From the NCBI GenBank assembly GCA_028872015.1, contig JAGWLO010000006.1, forward strand, positions 1-64,000: DNA of 64,000 nt, in the 5' to 3' direction. Position numbers and translations under genes: made by a program. The stretch's first letter is position 1; every line of letters starts with the position of its first letter. This document shows positions 10,354 through 19,326 of this stretch, piece after piece. Origin of the DNA: Burkholderiales bacterium (GTDB taxonomy: Bacteria > Pseudomonadota > Gammaproteobacteria > Burkholderiales > Burkholderiaceae_C). Under the pieces are notes generated by a model, which did not search any database, was not told where the DNA came from, and saw nothing but the letters and a program-made list of their open reading frames with translations.

Positions 10354-11430
10354 GTGAGCAACGAGCCGCTGCTGCCGGGCTTCGAGCCCTTCGACCAGCT
10401 CGCCAGCATGGTGGCGGTGGTGGCGCCCGACGGTCGTTGCCTGCTGGCCAACTCGGCCCTGGAGAACGTGCTCGGCGTCTCGCGCCGCGCCTTGCAGCGT
10501 GGCAGCCTGCTCGACTGGATGGCCGACCCGGCGCAGCTGCGCGAGACGCTGTGGCTGGTGGCGCGCAACCAGGTCGCCAGCAGCCGCTTCGACGCCCACC
10601 TCACGCGCATGCCGGCCGGCAGCCCCGAGCTGCCGGTGCACCTGATCGTCAGCCAGACCGAGTGGCCCGACCGCGTGCTGGTGGAGATGATCGAGATCGA
10701 GCAGCAGACCCGGCTCGAGCGCGAGGAGCGCACCCACGGTCTGGCGCAGGCCAACAAGGAGCTGGTGCGCAACCTGGCGCACGAGATCAAGAACCCGCTG
10801 GGGGGCATCCGCGGCGCCGCGCAGCTGCTGGCGATGGAGGTGACCTCCCGGGAGCTGACCGAATACACGCGCATCATCATCCAGGAGGCCGACCGGCTGC
10901 AGGCCCTGGTCGACCGGCTGCTGGCCCCGCACCGCCGGCCGCAGGTGGTGGCCGAGGTGAACATCCACGAGGTCTGCGAGCGCGTGCGCTCGCTGATCCT
11001 GGCCGAGTTTCCGCGCGGGCTCGACGTGGCGCGCGACTACGACACCTCGATCCCCGAGTTCCGCGGCGACCGCGAGCAGCTCATCCAGGCGGTGCTCAAC
11101 ATCGCGCACAACGCCACCCACGCGCTGGCCGAGCGCATCGCCGCCGGTGACGCCAGGCTGGCGCTGCGCACGCGGGTCGCGCGCCAGGCCACCTTCAGCC
11201 GCCAGCGCTATCGCCTGGCACTGGAATTGCATATCGAGGACAACGGGCCTGGCGTGCCCGAGGACATCCGCGATCGCATCTTCCACCCGCTGATTTCGGG
11301 TCGCGAGGGCGGCTCCGGCCTCGGGCTGACGCTGGCGCAGACTTTCGTGCAGCAACACCAGGGCACGATCGAATGCGACAGCGTGCCGGGCCGCACCGTC
11401 TTCAAGATCCTCATCCCACTGCCTTCGTGA
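10354..11430 (+). CDS. ntrB: Nitrogen regulation sensor histidine kinase NtrB
   Basis: A 358-residue cytoplasmic sensor kinase/phosphatase of NtrC. An N-terminal PAS domain spans about residues 10-120; the H-box NLAHEIKNPLGGIRGAAQLL places the phospho-His at about 143; the ATPase domain shows an N-box (NIAHNATHAL), G1 (DNGPGVP) and a GSGLGLTLAQ lid. Lack of membrane segments and the NPLGGIRGAAQLL form are diagnostic for NtrB (GlnL), which responds to PII and glutamine. The start is GTG at 10354. It precedes ntrC by 13 bp. Confidence 0.96.
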   Translation: MSNEPLLPGFEPFDQLASMVAVVAPDGRCLLANSALENVLGVSRRALQRGSLLDWMADPAQLRETLWLVARNQVASSRFDAHLTRMPAGSPELPVHLIVSQTEWPDRVLVEMIEIEQQTRLEREERTHGLAQANKELVRNLAHEIKNPLGGIRGAAQLLAMEVTSRELTEYTRIIIQEADRLQALVDRLLAPHRRPQVVAEVNIHEVCERVRSLILAEFPRGLDVARDYDTSIPEFRGDREQLIQAVLNIAHNATHALAERIAAGDARLALRTRVARQATFSRQRYRLALELHIEDNGPGVPEDIRDRIFHPLISGREGGSGLGLTLAQTFVQQHQGTIECDSVPGRTVFKILIPLPS

Positions 11431-11443
11431 TCGCGCCGCTCGC

Positions 11444-12949
11444 ATGAAACCCATCTGGATCGTCGACGACGATCAATCGATCCGCTTCGTGCTCGAGAAG
11501 GCGCTGACGCGGGAGCAGTTCAGCGTGCGCACCTTCGCCAACCCGCGCGAAGTCATCAAGGCCCTGGAAGACGACGCACCGCAGGTGCTGGTGAGCGACA
11601 TCCGCATGCCCGGCGGCAGCGGCATCGACCTGCTGGCCGAGGTGAAGAGCCGCCAGCCCGGGCTGCCGGTCATCATCATGACGGCGTTCTCCGATCTCGA
11701 GAGCGCCGTGTCGGCCTTCCAGGGCGGTGCCTTCGAGTACCTGCCCAAGCCCTTCGACCTGACCACCGCGGTCGACCTGATCCGCCGGGCCGTGCAAGAG
11801 AGCCTGCGCGAGGAAGTGGCCGAGGCCGCCCCCGCCCCCGCGCCCGAAATGCTGGGTCAGGCGCCGGCGATGCAGGACGTGTTCCGCGCCATCGGCCGGC
11901 TGAGCCAGAGCCAGGTCACGGTGCTGATCACCGGCGAGAGCGGCACCGGCAAAGAGCTGGTGGCGCGCGCCCTGCACAAGCACAGCCCGCGCGTGGGCGG
12001 CCCGTTCATCGCCATCAACACCGCCGCGATCCCGAAAGACCTGCTCGAGAGCGAGCTGTTCGGCCACGAGCGCGGCGCCTTCACCGGCGCCCAGACCACG
12101 CGCCGCGGCCGCTTCGAGCAGGCCGACGGGGGCACGCTGTTCCTGGACGAGATCGGCGACATGCCGTTCGACCTGCAGACGCGGCTGCTGCGCGTGCTCA
12201 GCGACGGCCAGTTCTACCGCGTCGGCGGCCATCAGCCGCTGAAGAGCAACGTGCGCGTGATCGCCGCCACGCACCAGAACCTCGAGGAGCGGGTGCGCCA
12301 GGGCGCCTTCCGCGAAGACCTGTTCCACCGCCTGAACGTGATCCGGCTGCGCCTGCCCGCGCTGCGCGAGCGCCGCCACGACATCCCGATGCTGACCCGC
12401 TTCTTCCTCGGCAAGAGCGCGCGCGAGCTGGGCGTGGAGGCCAAGCGCATCAGCGACGGTGCGCTCGACCGGCTGGCCCAGTTCGACTTTCCGGGCAACG
12501 TGCGCCAGCTCGAGAACCTGTGCCATTGGCTCACCGTGATGGCGCCGGCGCAGGTGGTCGAGCCCAAGGACCTGCCGCCCGAAGTGAGTGGAGCCTCGAT
12601 CGCTGCCACGACCGCGCCGGCCGCGGCACCGGCGCCCACCGTGCAGCCACCCGCCCCCGGCCCGTTGCCGCTGCCCGACAGCGGCGGGGCCCTGCCGGCC
12701 GCCGCCGCCCTGGTGCCGGCGACCGAGGCGCCGCCTTCGTGGCAGGCCGATCTCGAGCGCGAGGCCCGGCGCCGGCTCGATGCCGGCGACCGCGCAGTCT
12801 GGGACGGCCTGACGCGGCAGTTCGAGGCCTGCCTGATCCAGACCGCGCTCGAACTCACGCGCGGACGCCGCATCGAGGCGGCGCAGCGCCTGGGCATCGG
12901 CCGCAACACCATCACACGCAAGATCCAGGAGCTGGGGCTGGAGGATTGA
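11444..12949 (+). CDS. ntrC: Nitrogen regulator NtrC, sigma-54 activator
   Basis: A 501-residue NtrC response regulator. The receiver domain has the acidic pocket DDD near residues 8-10 and phospho-Asp at about 52 (VSDIRMPG). The AAA+ domain has Walker A GESGTGKE at about 164, the sigma-54-contacting GAFTGA loop at about 211 and Walker B LFLDEIGDM. After an Ala/Pro-rich linker (about residues 385-420) the Fis-type helix-turn-helix AAQRLGIGRNTITRKIQEL ends the protein. It should activate sigma-54 promoters such as the one proposed before glnA. Confidence 0.97.
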   Translation: MKPIWIVDDDQSIRFVLEKALTREQFSVRTFANPREVIKALEDDAPQVLVSDIRMPGGSGIDLLAEVKSRQPGLPVIIMTAFSDLESAVSAFQGGAFEYLPKPFDLTTAVDLIRRAVQESLREEVAEAAPAPAPEMLGQAPAMQDVFRAIGRLSQSQVTVLITGESGTGKELVARALHKHSPRVGGPFIAINTAAIPKDLLESELFGHERGAFTGAQTTRRGRFEQADGGTLFLDEIGDMPFDLQTRLLRVLSDGQFYRVGGHQPLKSNVRVIAATHQNLEERVRQGAFREDLFHRLNVIRLRLPALRERRHDIPMLTRFFLGKSARELGVEAKRISDGALDRLAQFDFPGNVRQLENLCHWLTVMAPAQVVEPKDLPPEVSGASIAATTAPAAAPAPTVQPPAPGPLPLPDSGGALPAAAALVPATEAPPSWQADLEREARRRLDAGDRAVWDGLTRQFEACLIQTALELTRGRRIEAAQRLGIGRNTITRKIQELGLED

Positions 12950-13006
12950 GCCGGCCCGAGGCGGTCGCGTGCGCGGTCCGACGCGGGCCCGGGCGGCCGG
13001 GCGCCG

Positions 13007-13771
13007 TCATGCCAGCGCCACCACCACCGGGGCGTGGTCGCTGGGGCGTTCGTTCTTGCGCGGCAGCCGGTCGATGACGCAGGCCTGCACCCGCGGGCGC
13101 AAGGCCTCGCTGAGCAGGATGTGGTCGATGCGCAGGCCCTGGTTCTTGCGAAACGCCAGGTTGCGGTAATCCCACCAGCTCCACGATTTGGGCGGCTGCT
13201 CGAACAGCCGGAAGGCATCCAACAGGCCCGCCGCGATCAGTCCCTGGAAGTGCGCGCGCTCTTGCGGCGTGCAGTGGATCTGCCCGGCCCAGGCCACGGG
13301 GTCGTAGACGTCGCGGTCCTCGGGCGCGATGTTGAAGTCGCCCATCAACACCAGCTGCGGGTGCACGGCCAGTTCGGCCTGCACCCAGGCGCGCAAGGCC
13401 GCCAGCCAACGCATCTTGTAGGTGAACTTGTCGCTGTCGGGCGCCTGGCCGTTGGGGAAGTAGGCGCCGATCACGCGCAGGCCCTGGATCGTGCCGGCGA
13501 TCACGCGCGCCTGCTCGTCGTCGAAGCCAGGGATGTTCTTCACCACGTCGCTGGCGGCCACCCGCGTGAGCAGCGCGACCCCGTTGTACGTCCTCTGCCC
13601 GAAGCACTGTACCGCGTAGCCCAGCGCTTCGAGTTCGGCCTGCGGAAACTTCTCGTCCACGAGCTTGGTCTCTTGCAGCGTCAGCACATCCACGGGGTTC
13701 GCCGCCAGCCAGTCCAGCACCTGCGGCAGCCGCACGGCCAGTGAATTGACGTTCCAGGTGGCGAGTTTCAA
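13007..13771 (-). CDS. xth: Exodeoxyribonuclease III
   Basis: A 254-residue exonuclease III/AP endonuclease of base-excision repair. Conserved stretches of the EEP fold are WNVNSL at residues 6-11, LQETKL near residue 35 (metal Glu), GDFNIAPEDRDVYDP near residue 150, WWDYRN near 207, RIDHILLS near 222 and a final PSDHAPVV with the catalytic Asp-His. The start is probably TTG at 13771, giving KLATWNVNSL, with AGGA just upstream. It is convergent with ntrC. The upstream 176 bp are AT-richer than the surroundings and contain short direct repeats. Confidence 0.95.
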   Translation of the reverse strand: MKLATWNVNSLAVRLPQVLDWLAANPVDVLTLQETKLVDEKFPQAELEALGYAVQCFGQRTYNGVALLTRVAASDVVKNIPGFDDEQARVIAGTIQGLRVIGAYFPNGQAPDSDKFTYKMRWLAALRAWVQAELAVHPQLVLMGDFNIAPEDRDVYDPVAWAGQIHCTPQERAHFQGLIAAGLLDAFRLFEQPPKSWSWWDYRNLAFRKNQGLRIDHILLSEALRPRVQACVIDRLPRKNERPSDHAPVVVALA

Positions 13772-13824
13772 AGAAGTCCTAAGTTGCTGTTTTTATTGAA
13801 GTTTATTTCTTGCGTTCTGGTCGG

Positions 13825-13845
13825 TACCCCCACGCATACCCCCAC
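13825..13845. repeat. Direct repeat TACCCCCAC x2, possible integrase-site scar
   Basis: TACCCCCAC occurs at 13825-13833 and again at 13837-13845, one helical turn apart (12-bp period). On the other strand this reads as tandem GTGGGGGTA units. From memory, such tandem GTGGGGGTA motifs occur near tyrosine-integrase genes of genomic islands. The 13772-13947 interval is AT-richer than the window, holds no gene, and sits beside a degraded defence locus; association with a lost island is inference. Confidence 0.4.
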
Positions 13846-13947
13846 ATTTTTCCGCTGCGAGCCCAGGCGATGGCGCTGGGCGGCAATCTGTTGTCGCCAT
13901 CCTACAAGCGGTCGTCGGCACGCGTTCTTGGGTCCGGGGGCAGAGCG

Positions 13948-14166
13948 TCATGCGGACATCCGCACCGCCGCGTTCACCTTGAGCGCAAGCGCCTGGCAAC
14001 GCTGCAGCAGGACGTCGAAGGGTTCGGCGTCGTCCAAGAGCAGGCCGTCCTCAACCATGCGCTGGTAGTCGTCGGCCAGCGTCTTCCGCGCTTGGCCCGA
14101 ACGCTCTGCAGCTACAAGCAGCGCCTCGCGCTGATCCTCGCGCGGCAGGGCGAAGTATTCAGGCAC
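13948..14166 (-). pseudogene. Internally deleted AbiEii-type nucleotidyltransferase toxin remnant
   Basis: A 72-codon frame whose first 25 residues (MPEYFALPREDQREALLVAA...) look like the N-terminus of the nucleotidyltransferase (AbiEii/DUF1814) partner of DUF6088 antitoxins, and whose residues 30-70 (ADDYQRMVEDGLLLDD, FDVLLQRCQALALKVN) look like that family's C-terminus. The central catalytic domain, normally about 200 residues with the GGT-S-type nucleotidyltransferase motif, is absent, so an in-frame deletion has apparently joined the two ends. The ATG overlaps the antitoxin stop by 8 bp, the normal arrangement for such pairs. No catalytic activity is expected. The family assignment of each end is from memory of related sequences and should be tested by alignment. 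Confidence 0.6.
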
Positions 14167-14755
14167 GGGTCACCAGGCTGCTGACCTGGCTCGCAAGCCA
14201 GGTGGGCAGGCGCGCGCGTGCGTTGGCGACGGCCAGCAGTTCCGACGCCGGCAGCCTTTGCCTGAGCTGACCGAGCGCCGCTTCGGATCCCGACGGCCCT
14301 ACCCAGGCCAGCGAGCGGATGACTTCGCCCGCGGCCTGCCCTGGGTAGAGCAGTTGCCACGGCGGGGCATGCTTCAACTCGACCGTCTGCGCGCCGAGCT
14401 TGAGCTTGCGGCTGCGGCCCGATGTCAGGAAGACCTGGCGCACCGGCACCTGAGTCGTCAGACCCAGCGCATTCGCGGCAGCCGCGCCGTTGCCGACGAC
14501 GGTTTCGCCGCGCTGGCTGGCCCATTCCTGGACCACCTTGGCGACTTCCGGTGCCCGTGCGCCGAACTTGCCCTTCACCGGCAGGACGTAGACGCCCCGC
14601 CCGGCGCGCAGCAGCTCGCCGCTGCGCGCCAGGCGCGACAGCGCCTGATCCACCGCAGCCCGGCTGCCCAGGTGCAGCAGGGCCTTGGCGGACAGGCTGG
14701 CGCCCTCCGGCATCGAGGCGGCGTGCGCGAGGACTTGCTGGGCGAGGTTGGACAC
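14159..14755 (-). CDS. DUF6088/AbiEi-type antitoxin (transcriptional regulator)
   Basis: A 198-residue protein of the DUF6088 family related to AbiEi, the antitoxin and autorepressor of type IV toxin-antitoxin abortive-infection systems. The N-terminal winged-helix part (about residues 1-70: ALLHLGSRAAVDQALSRLARSGELLRAGRGVYVLP) is followed by the typical VQEWASQRGETVVGNGAAAANALGL and a basic SGRSRKLKLG segment. The frame is intact. The start is GTG at 14755 with an AAGGAA ribosome site. A perfect 8-bp inverted repeat lies 14 bp upstream and is a likely autoregulatory operator. Its toxin partner downstream is apparently internally deleted. Confidence 0.78.
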   Translation of the reverse strand: MSNLAQQVLAHAASMPEGASLSAKALLHLGSRAAVDQALSRLARSGELLRAGRGVYVLPVKGKFGARAPEVAKVVQEWASQRGETVVGNGAAAANALGLTTQVPVRQVFLTSGRSRKLKLGAQTVELKHAPPWQLLYPGQAAGEVIRSLAWVGPSGSEAALGQLRQRLPASELLAVANARARLPTWLASQVSSLVTRA

Positions 14756-14769
14756 GGTGATTCCTTTGA

Positions 14770-14797
14770 TGTCAGAAGTATGAGTCTAGTTCTGACA
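14770..14797. promoter_or_regulatory. Candidate antitoxin operator (perfect inverted repeat)
   Basis: TGTCAGAA (14770-14777) and TTCTGACA (14790-14797) form a perfect 8-bp inverted repeat with a 12-bp spacer, immediately upstream of the antitoxin start at 14755. AbiEi proteins autorepress by binding inverted repeats in their own promoter, so this is the likely operator. The surroundings are AT-rich compared with the window. Confidence 0.6.
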
Positions 14798-15191
14798 ACT
14801 CTCAAGGGCTGGGGGCGCGGAGCGTGGGGGAGGGTGCTTGGATGGTCCGGGCAGGATGCCCGGAATCCCAGCAAGGCGCCCGCCGTACTTGCACGCGGGT
14901 AGAGACAGGCACTCCCTTTCATCGTCATCGATCTCCCTTCAAGGCCTTGTCGTCAGGACTTAAACGCGTTTATCTGACAGGATTCGGCGCGGTACACCGA
15001 AAGAAGACTCATGTCCTTGAAAGAACTCGCGCGCCCTGCGCGGCACACCCTCCACACGCGAGCCGGCTGTCGCGTCAAGCGCAGTCACGTGCACGAGCGC
15101 CTCCATTCAATGGACAGTTCAGGGTCGGGTCGCTCGAAGATCTTGGACGACAGCACGATGCCCCCGCCAGCTGCGTAATGGGTGCACTGCG
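14798..15191. other. Gene-free lower-GC interval with a 12-bp palindrome
   Basis: This 394-bp stretch has no convincing gene; the open frames present are low in family-like features. It contains the perfect palindrome TAAACGCGTTTA at 14961-14972 flanked by GTCAG on the left and CTGAC on the right, echoing the TGTCAG/CTGACA arms of the antitoxin operator. It may be a second regulator site or residue of an acquired segment. Confidence 0.5.
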
Positions 15192-15410
15192 ATGAACGAC
15201 GAGTTGCTGCAATCCGTCCTCACCTGCCCGGTGTGCGGCCACGCCAGGCAGGAGACGATGCCCACCGATGCCTGCCAATGGTTCTACGAATGCCGGCAGT
15301 GCAAGACCGTGCTGCGCCCGCGGGCCGGCGACTGCTGCGTCTTCTGCTCGTACGGCACGCGCAGATGCCCGCCGGTGCAGGCCGCCGACGCGCCCTGCTG
15401 CGGGCGCTGA
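15192..15410 (+). CDS. GDCCVxC-domain small Cys-rich protein
   Basis: A 72-residue protein with CPVCGHAR (residues 12-19), CRQCK (about 34-38) and the signature GDCCVFCSYG (about 46-55), then a Cys-containing tail. It belongs to the GDCCVxC group, in which some members carry selenocysteine at one of the signature positions; here both are Cys codons. The cysteines suggest metal binding or thiol redox; function is unknown. The ATG at 15192 lies 2 bp after an ATGGGTGCACTGCG leader. It is followed by crcB after 117 bp. Confidence 0.72.
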   Translation: MNDELLQSVLTCPVCGHARQETMPTDACQWFYECRQCKTVLRPRAGDCCVFCSYGTRRCPPVQAADAPCCGR

Positions 15411-15527
15411 AGCCGCCCCCGGGCGACGGCCTGCCGGCGGGCCGCGCTGCGCTAAAGTGCGCGGCCTGGAGCTGGCATGCCTCCTTCGCGTCGGCCTGGG
15501 GGGCTGCACCCTGAAAGCACCGACCTC

Positions 15528-15920
15528 ATGACCCTGTCCCTGCTCGCGATCAGCCTGGGCGCCGCCCTGGGCGCCATCCTGCGCTGGGTGCTGAGCACGC
15601 AGCTCAACGCGCTGTTCCCGATCATTCCGCCGGGCACGCTGGCCTCCAACCTGATCGGCGGCTACCTCATCGGCCTGGCGATGGCCTTCTTTGCCAGCCA
15701 CGCCGCGCTGCCGCCCGAGTGGCGGCTGCTCACCGTCACCGGTTTCCTGGGCGGCCTCACCACGTTCTCCACCTTCTCGGCCGAGGTCTCCGCCCAGCTG
15801 CTGGCGGGGCGCCTGGGCTGGGCGCTGGCGGGCATCGCGCTGCACGTGGTGGGCAGCCTGGTGATGACGCTGCTGGGCGTGGCCACCGTCGCCGGGCTGA
15901 CCTCGTTGCTGCGGGCCTGA
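15528..15920 (+). CDS. crcB: Fluoride exporter CrcB/Fluc
   Basis: A 130-residue four-helix membrane protein of the CrcB (FluC) fluoride-channel family, which forms an antiparallel dimer exporting F-. Recognisable are [10 protein letters not shown] at residues 9-18, the pore Asn in [13 protein letters not shown] near residue 43 and [12 protein letters not shown] near residue 75 (TM3 break and phenylalanines of the fluoride path). ATG at 15528 is chosen because TM1 begins right after it; an in-frame ATG at 15477 would add 17 polar residues. The MFS gene starts 1 bp after its stop. No convincing fluoride riboswitch was seen upstream. Confidence 0.95.
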   Translation: MTLSLLAISLGAALGAILRWVLSTQLNALFPIIPPGTLASNLIGGYLIGLAMAFFASHAALPPEWRLLTVTGFLGGLTTFSTFSAEVSAQLLAGRLGWALAGIALHVVGSLVMTLLGVATVAGLTSLLRA

Positions 15921-15921
15921 G

Positions 15922-17154
15922 GTGCAGCGCCGCGCCGTGGCCTGGATCGTGTTCGCCCAGCTGTGCGGCACCTCGCTCTGGTTCAGCGCCAACAGCGCGG
16001 CCGACGATCTGCGGCGGCTGTGGGGCCTGTCGGCGGGCGACATCGGCTGGCTCACCAACGCCGTGCAGCTGGGCTTCATCGCCGGCACCCTGGGCTTCGC
16101 GCTCACCGGCGTGGCCGACCGCTACCCGGCCAGCCGCATCTTCGCCACCTGCGCCGTGCTCGGGGCGCTGTTCAACGCCGGCTTCGCGCTCTTCAGCGGC
16201 GGCCTGGGCAGCGCGATGGCGCTGCGCTTCGCCGTCGGCCTGTGCCTGGCCGGCATCTACCCGCTGGGCATGAAGCTGATCGTGAGCTGGGCGCCGGCGC
16301 GCGCCGGCCGCAGCCTGGGCTGGCTGGTGGGCATGCTCACGCTGGGCACGGCGCTGCCGCACGGCCTGCGCATGGCCGGCAGCGCGCTGCCATGGCAGGC
16401 CGTGATCGGCGCCTCGTCGTTGCTGGCGCTGGTGGGTGCCGCGGTCATCGCCCGGCTCGGCGACGGCCCGCACCTGCGGCGCGGGGGCGCGGATGCCACG
16501 GCCGGTGCGGCTCGGGCGGCGGGCGCCGGCCGGCCCGGCGCGCAGGTGCTGCGGGCCTTCCGGCTGCCCGACTTCCGCGCCTCGGCCTTCGCCTACTTCG
16601 GCCACATGTGGGAGCTGTACGCCTTCTGGACCCTGGTGCCGCTGCTGCTGCTGCCGGTGCTGGGCCGCGCCGGGGCGGCCGATCCGCGGGCGGTGTCGGG
16701 CTGGGCCTTCGCCATCATCGCGATCGGCACGCTGGGCTGCGTGCTCGGCGGCCAGCTCAGCAGCCGCTTCGGCAGTGCCAAGGTCGCGTGGGCGGCGCTG
16801 TTCACCTCGGGCCTGGTCTGTGCCGTCTACCCGCTGCTGGCGCCGCTGCCCACCGCCGCGGTGCTGGCCGTGCTGCTGGTGTGGGGCCTGGCGGTGGTGG
16901 CCGATTCACCGCAGTTCTCGGCCCTGTCGGTGCAGGCCTGCCCGCCCGAGCTGGTGGGCAGTGCGCTGACGATCCAGAACAGCGCCGGCTTCCTGCTCAC
17001 CACGTTCTCGATCCAGCTGACGACCTCGGCCCTGCCCGCGCTCGGCAGCCAGGTCGCCTGGCTCCTGCTGCCCGGCCCCATCGTGGGGCTGGTCTGCCTG
17101 CGCCGGCTGGCGTTTCCGGCCGCGGCCGCCACGGCCGTGCGGCCGGCGGCCTGA
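15922..17154 (+). CDS. MFS transporter
   Basis: A 410-residue major facilitator superfamily permease with about 12 membrane helices. The loop 2-3 motif appears as [12 protein letters not shown] (about residues 62-73, form of G-x-x-x-D-R) and is followed by [18 protein letters not shown]. The central loop around residues 180-205 is Gly/Ala-rich and Arg-rich. It starts with GTG at 15922, a single base after the crcB stop, so the two are likely translated together. The substrate cannot be predicted. Confidence 0.88.
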   Translation: MQRRAVAWIVFAQLCGTSLWFSANSAADDLRRLWGLSAGDIGWLTNAVQLGFIAGTLGFALTGVADRYPASRIFATCAVLGALFNAGFALFSGGLGSAMALRFAVGLCLAGIYPLGMKLIVSWAPARAGRSLGWLVGMLTLGTALPHGLRMAGSALPWQAVIGASSLLALVGAAVIARLGDGPHLRRGGADATAGAARAAGAGRPGAQVLRAFRLPDFRASAFAYFGHMWELYAFWTLVPLLLLPVLGRAGAADPRAVSGWAFAIIAIGTLGCVLGGQLSSRFGSAKVAWAALFTSGLVCAVYPLLAPLPTAAVLAVLLVWGLAVVADSPQFSALSVQACPPELVGSALTIQNSAGFLLTTFSIQLTTSALPALGSQVAWLLLPGPIVGLVCLRRLAFPAAAATAVRPAA

Positions 17155-17196
17155 CCACCACCCCACGGCGACGTTCATCCACCCACGCACCCCACC

Positions 17197-18192
<996 letters not shown>

Positions 18193-18228
18193 GCTCGCGC
18201 GGCCCGGGCGGTGCCGCGGCCGGCGCCG

Positions 18229-18990
18229 TCAGCGGAACTGGTCGAGCAGCCGGTCCAGCGCCATCACGAAGGGCTGCTGCATCAGCGGCAGCGTCAGCAC
18301 CAGCCCGAGCAGGCCCACGCCGAGCGTGACCGGGAACCCGACGGCGAAGATGTTGATCTGCGGCGCCACGCGCGAGATCGCGCCCAGCACCAGGTTGACG
18401 AACAGCAGCATCGTGATCAGCGGCAGCGCGATCCACAGCCCGGTGGAGAAGATCTCGGCGCCCCAGTGCTGCGGCTGCACCTGGTGCAGAAAGGCGAACG
18501 GCTCGGGCCCGACCGGGAACGCCGCGAAGCTCTGCGCCAGCGCGGCGATCACCAGCAGGTGGCCGTTGATGACGATGAACAGCCACGCCACCAGGGTGCC
18601 GAAGAGGCGGCTCACCGCGGTGGCGGTGCCGGCCGACAGGGGGTCGAAGAAGGCGGCGAAGTTCAGGCCCATCTGCAGCCCGATCAGCTCGCCCGCGAAC
18701 TCGACCGCGGCGAACACCAGCCGCACCGCGAAGCCCAGCGACAGGCCGATCACGGCCTGCTGTGCCACCAGCATCAGTGCCACCGGCGAATCCAGCGCCA
18801 CCACCGGCGGGGCCGGCAGACTGGGCAGCGCAGCGTAGGCGATCAGCCCGGCCAGCCCGATGCGCACCCGTGCCGGCACCGGCGAGGTGCCCAGCACCGG
18901 CATCGCGCCCAGCAGCGCCAGCGCGCGCAGGAAGGGCCACAGCAGCGGCGTGATCCAGCCCAGCAGCTGGGCGTCGGTGAAGGTGATCAC
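18229..18990 (-). CDS. fliR: Flagellar export apparatus protein FliR
   Basis: A 253-residue FliR, a helical membrane protein of the FliPQR export gate. Family features are VRIGLAGLIAY near residue 40, the NFAAFFDPLSAGTATAVSRLFG loop near 120 and ALPLITMLLFVNLVLGAISRVAPQINIFAVGFP near 180, the last being highly conserved. The start is GTG at 18990 (VITFTDAQLL); extending further would read into fliQ-overlapping sequence without FliR features. It is the last gene of the fliL-R run, 50 bp after fliQ, and convergent with acuI. Confidence 0.95.
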   Translation of the reverse strand: MITFTDAQLLGWITPLLWPFLRALALLGAMPVLGTSPVPARVRIGLAGLIAYAALPSLPAPPVVALDSPVALMLVAQQAVIGLSLGFAVRLVFAAVEFAGELIGLQMGLNFAAFFDPLSAGTATAVSRLFGTLVAWLFIVINGHLLVIAALAQSFAAFPVGPEPFAFLHQVQPQHWGAEIFSTGLWIALPLITMLLFVNLVLGAISRVAPQINIFAVGFPVTLGVGLLGLVLTLPLMQQPFVMALDRLLDQFR

Positions 18991-19040
18991 GGGCGCCGCC
19001 TGGCGGGCCCCGGGGCGCGCTTCATGGCTGCACGGCCCGC

Positions 19041-19310
19041 TCAGCCCACGGCCGAGGGTATGGCCATCAGCATCTGCCGGATGTAGTCGACCAGCGTCGT
19101 GACCATCCACGGCCCGGCGATCGCCAGCACCGCCACCGCGGCCAGCACCTTGGGCACGAAGCTCAGCGTGGCCTCGTTGATCTGGGTCGCGGCCTGGAAG
19201 ATGCTGACCACCAGCCCCACCACGAGGGCCGTCAGCAGCACCGGCGCCGACACCGTCAACATCAGCATCAGGGCCCGCTGGCCGATGGTCAGGACTTGCT
19301 GTGCATCCAT
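19041..19310 (-). CDS. fliQ: Flagellar export apparatus protein FliQ
   Basis: An 89-residue two-helix FliQ of the FliPQR gate. The central QAATQINEATLSFVPK loop between the helices (about residues 40-55) is the family hallmark. Length is typical. It starts with ATG at 19310, 16 bp after fliP. Confidence 0.96.
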   Translation of the reverse strand: MDAQQVLTIGQRALMLMLTVSAPVLLTALVVGLVVSIFQAATQINEATLSFVPKVLAAVAVLAIAGPWMVTTLVDYIRQMLMAIPSAVG

Positions 19311-19326
19311 GAGGGCCGGGGTGTCG

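Noticed and set aside
14824-15195. 123-codon plus frame in the gene-free interval
   Set aside because: No ribosome site, no recognisable motif, Arg/Ser-rich composition; could at most be decayed coding sequence.
15411-15527. Possible fluoride riboswitch before crcB
   Set aside because: GGGCGACGG and GCTGGCATGCCTCC vaguely resemble the conserved blocks, but the invariant GATG and CTGATG elements and the pseudoknot pairing are not present.
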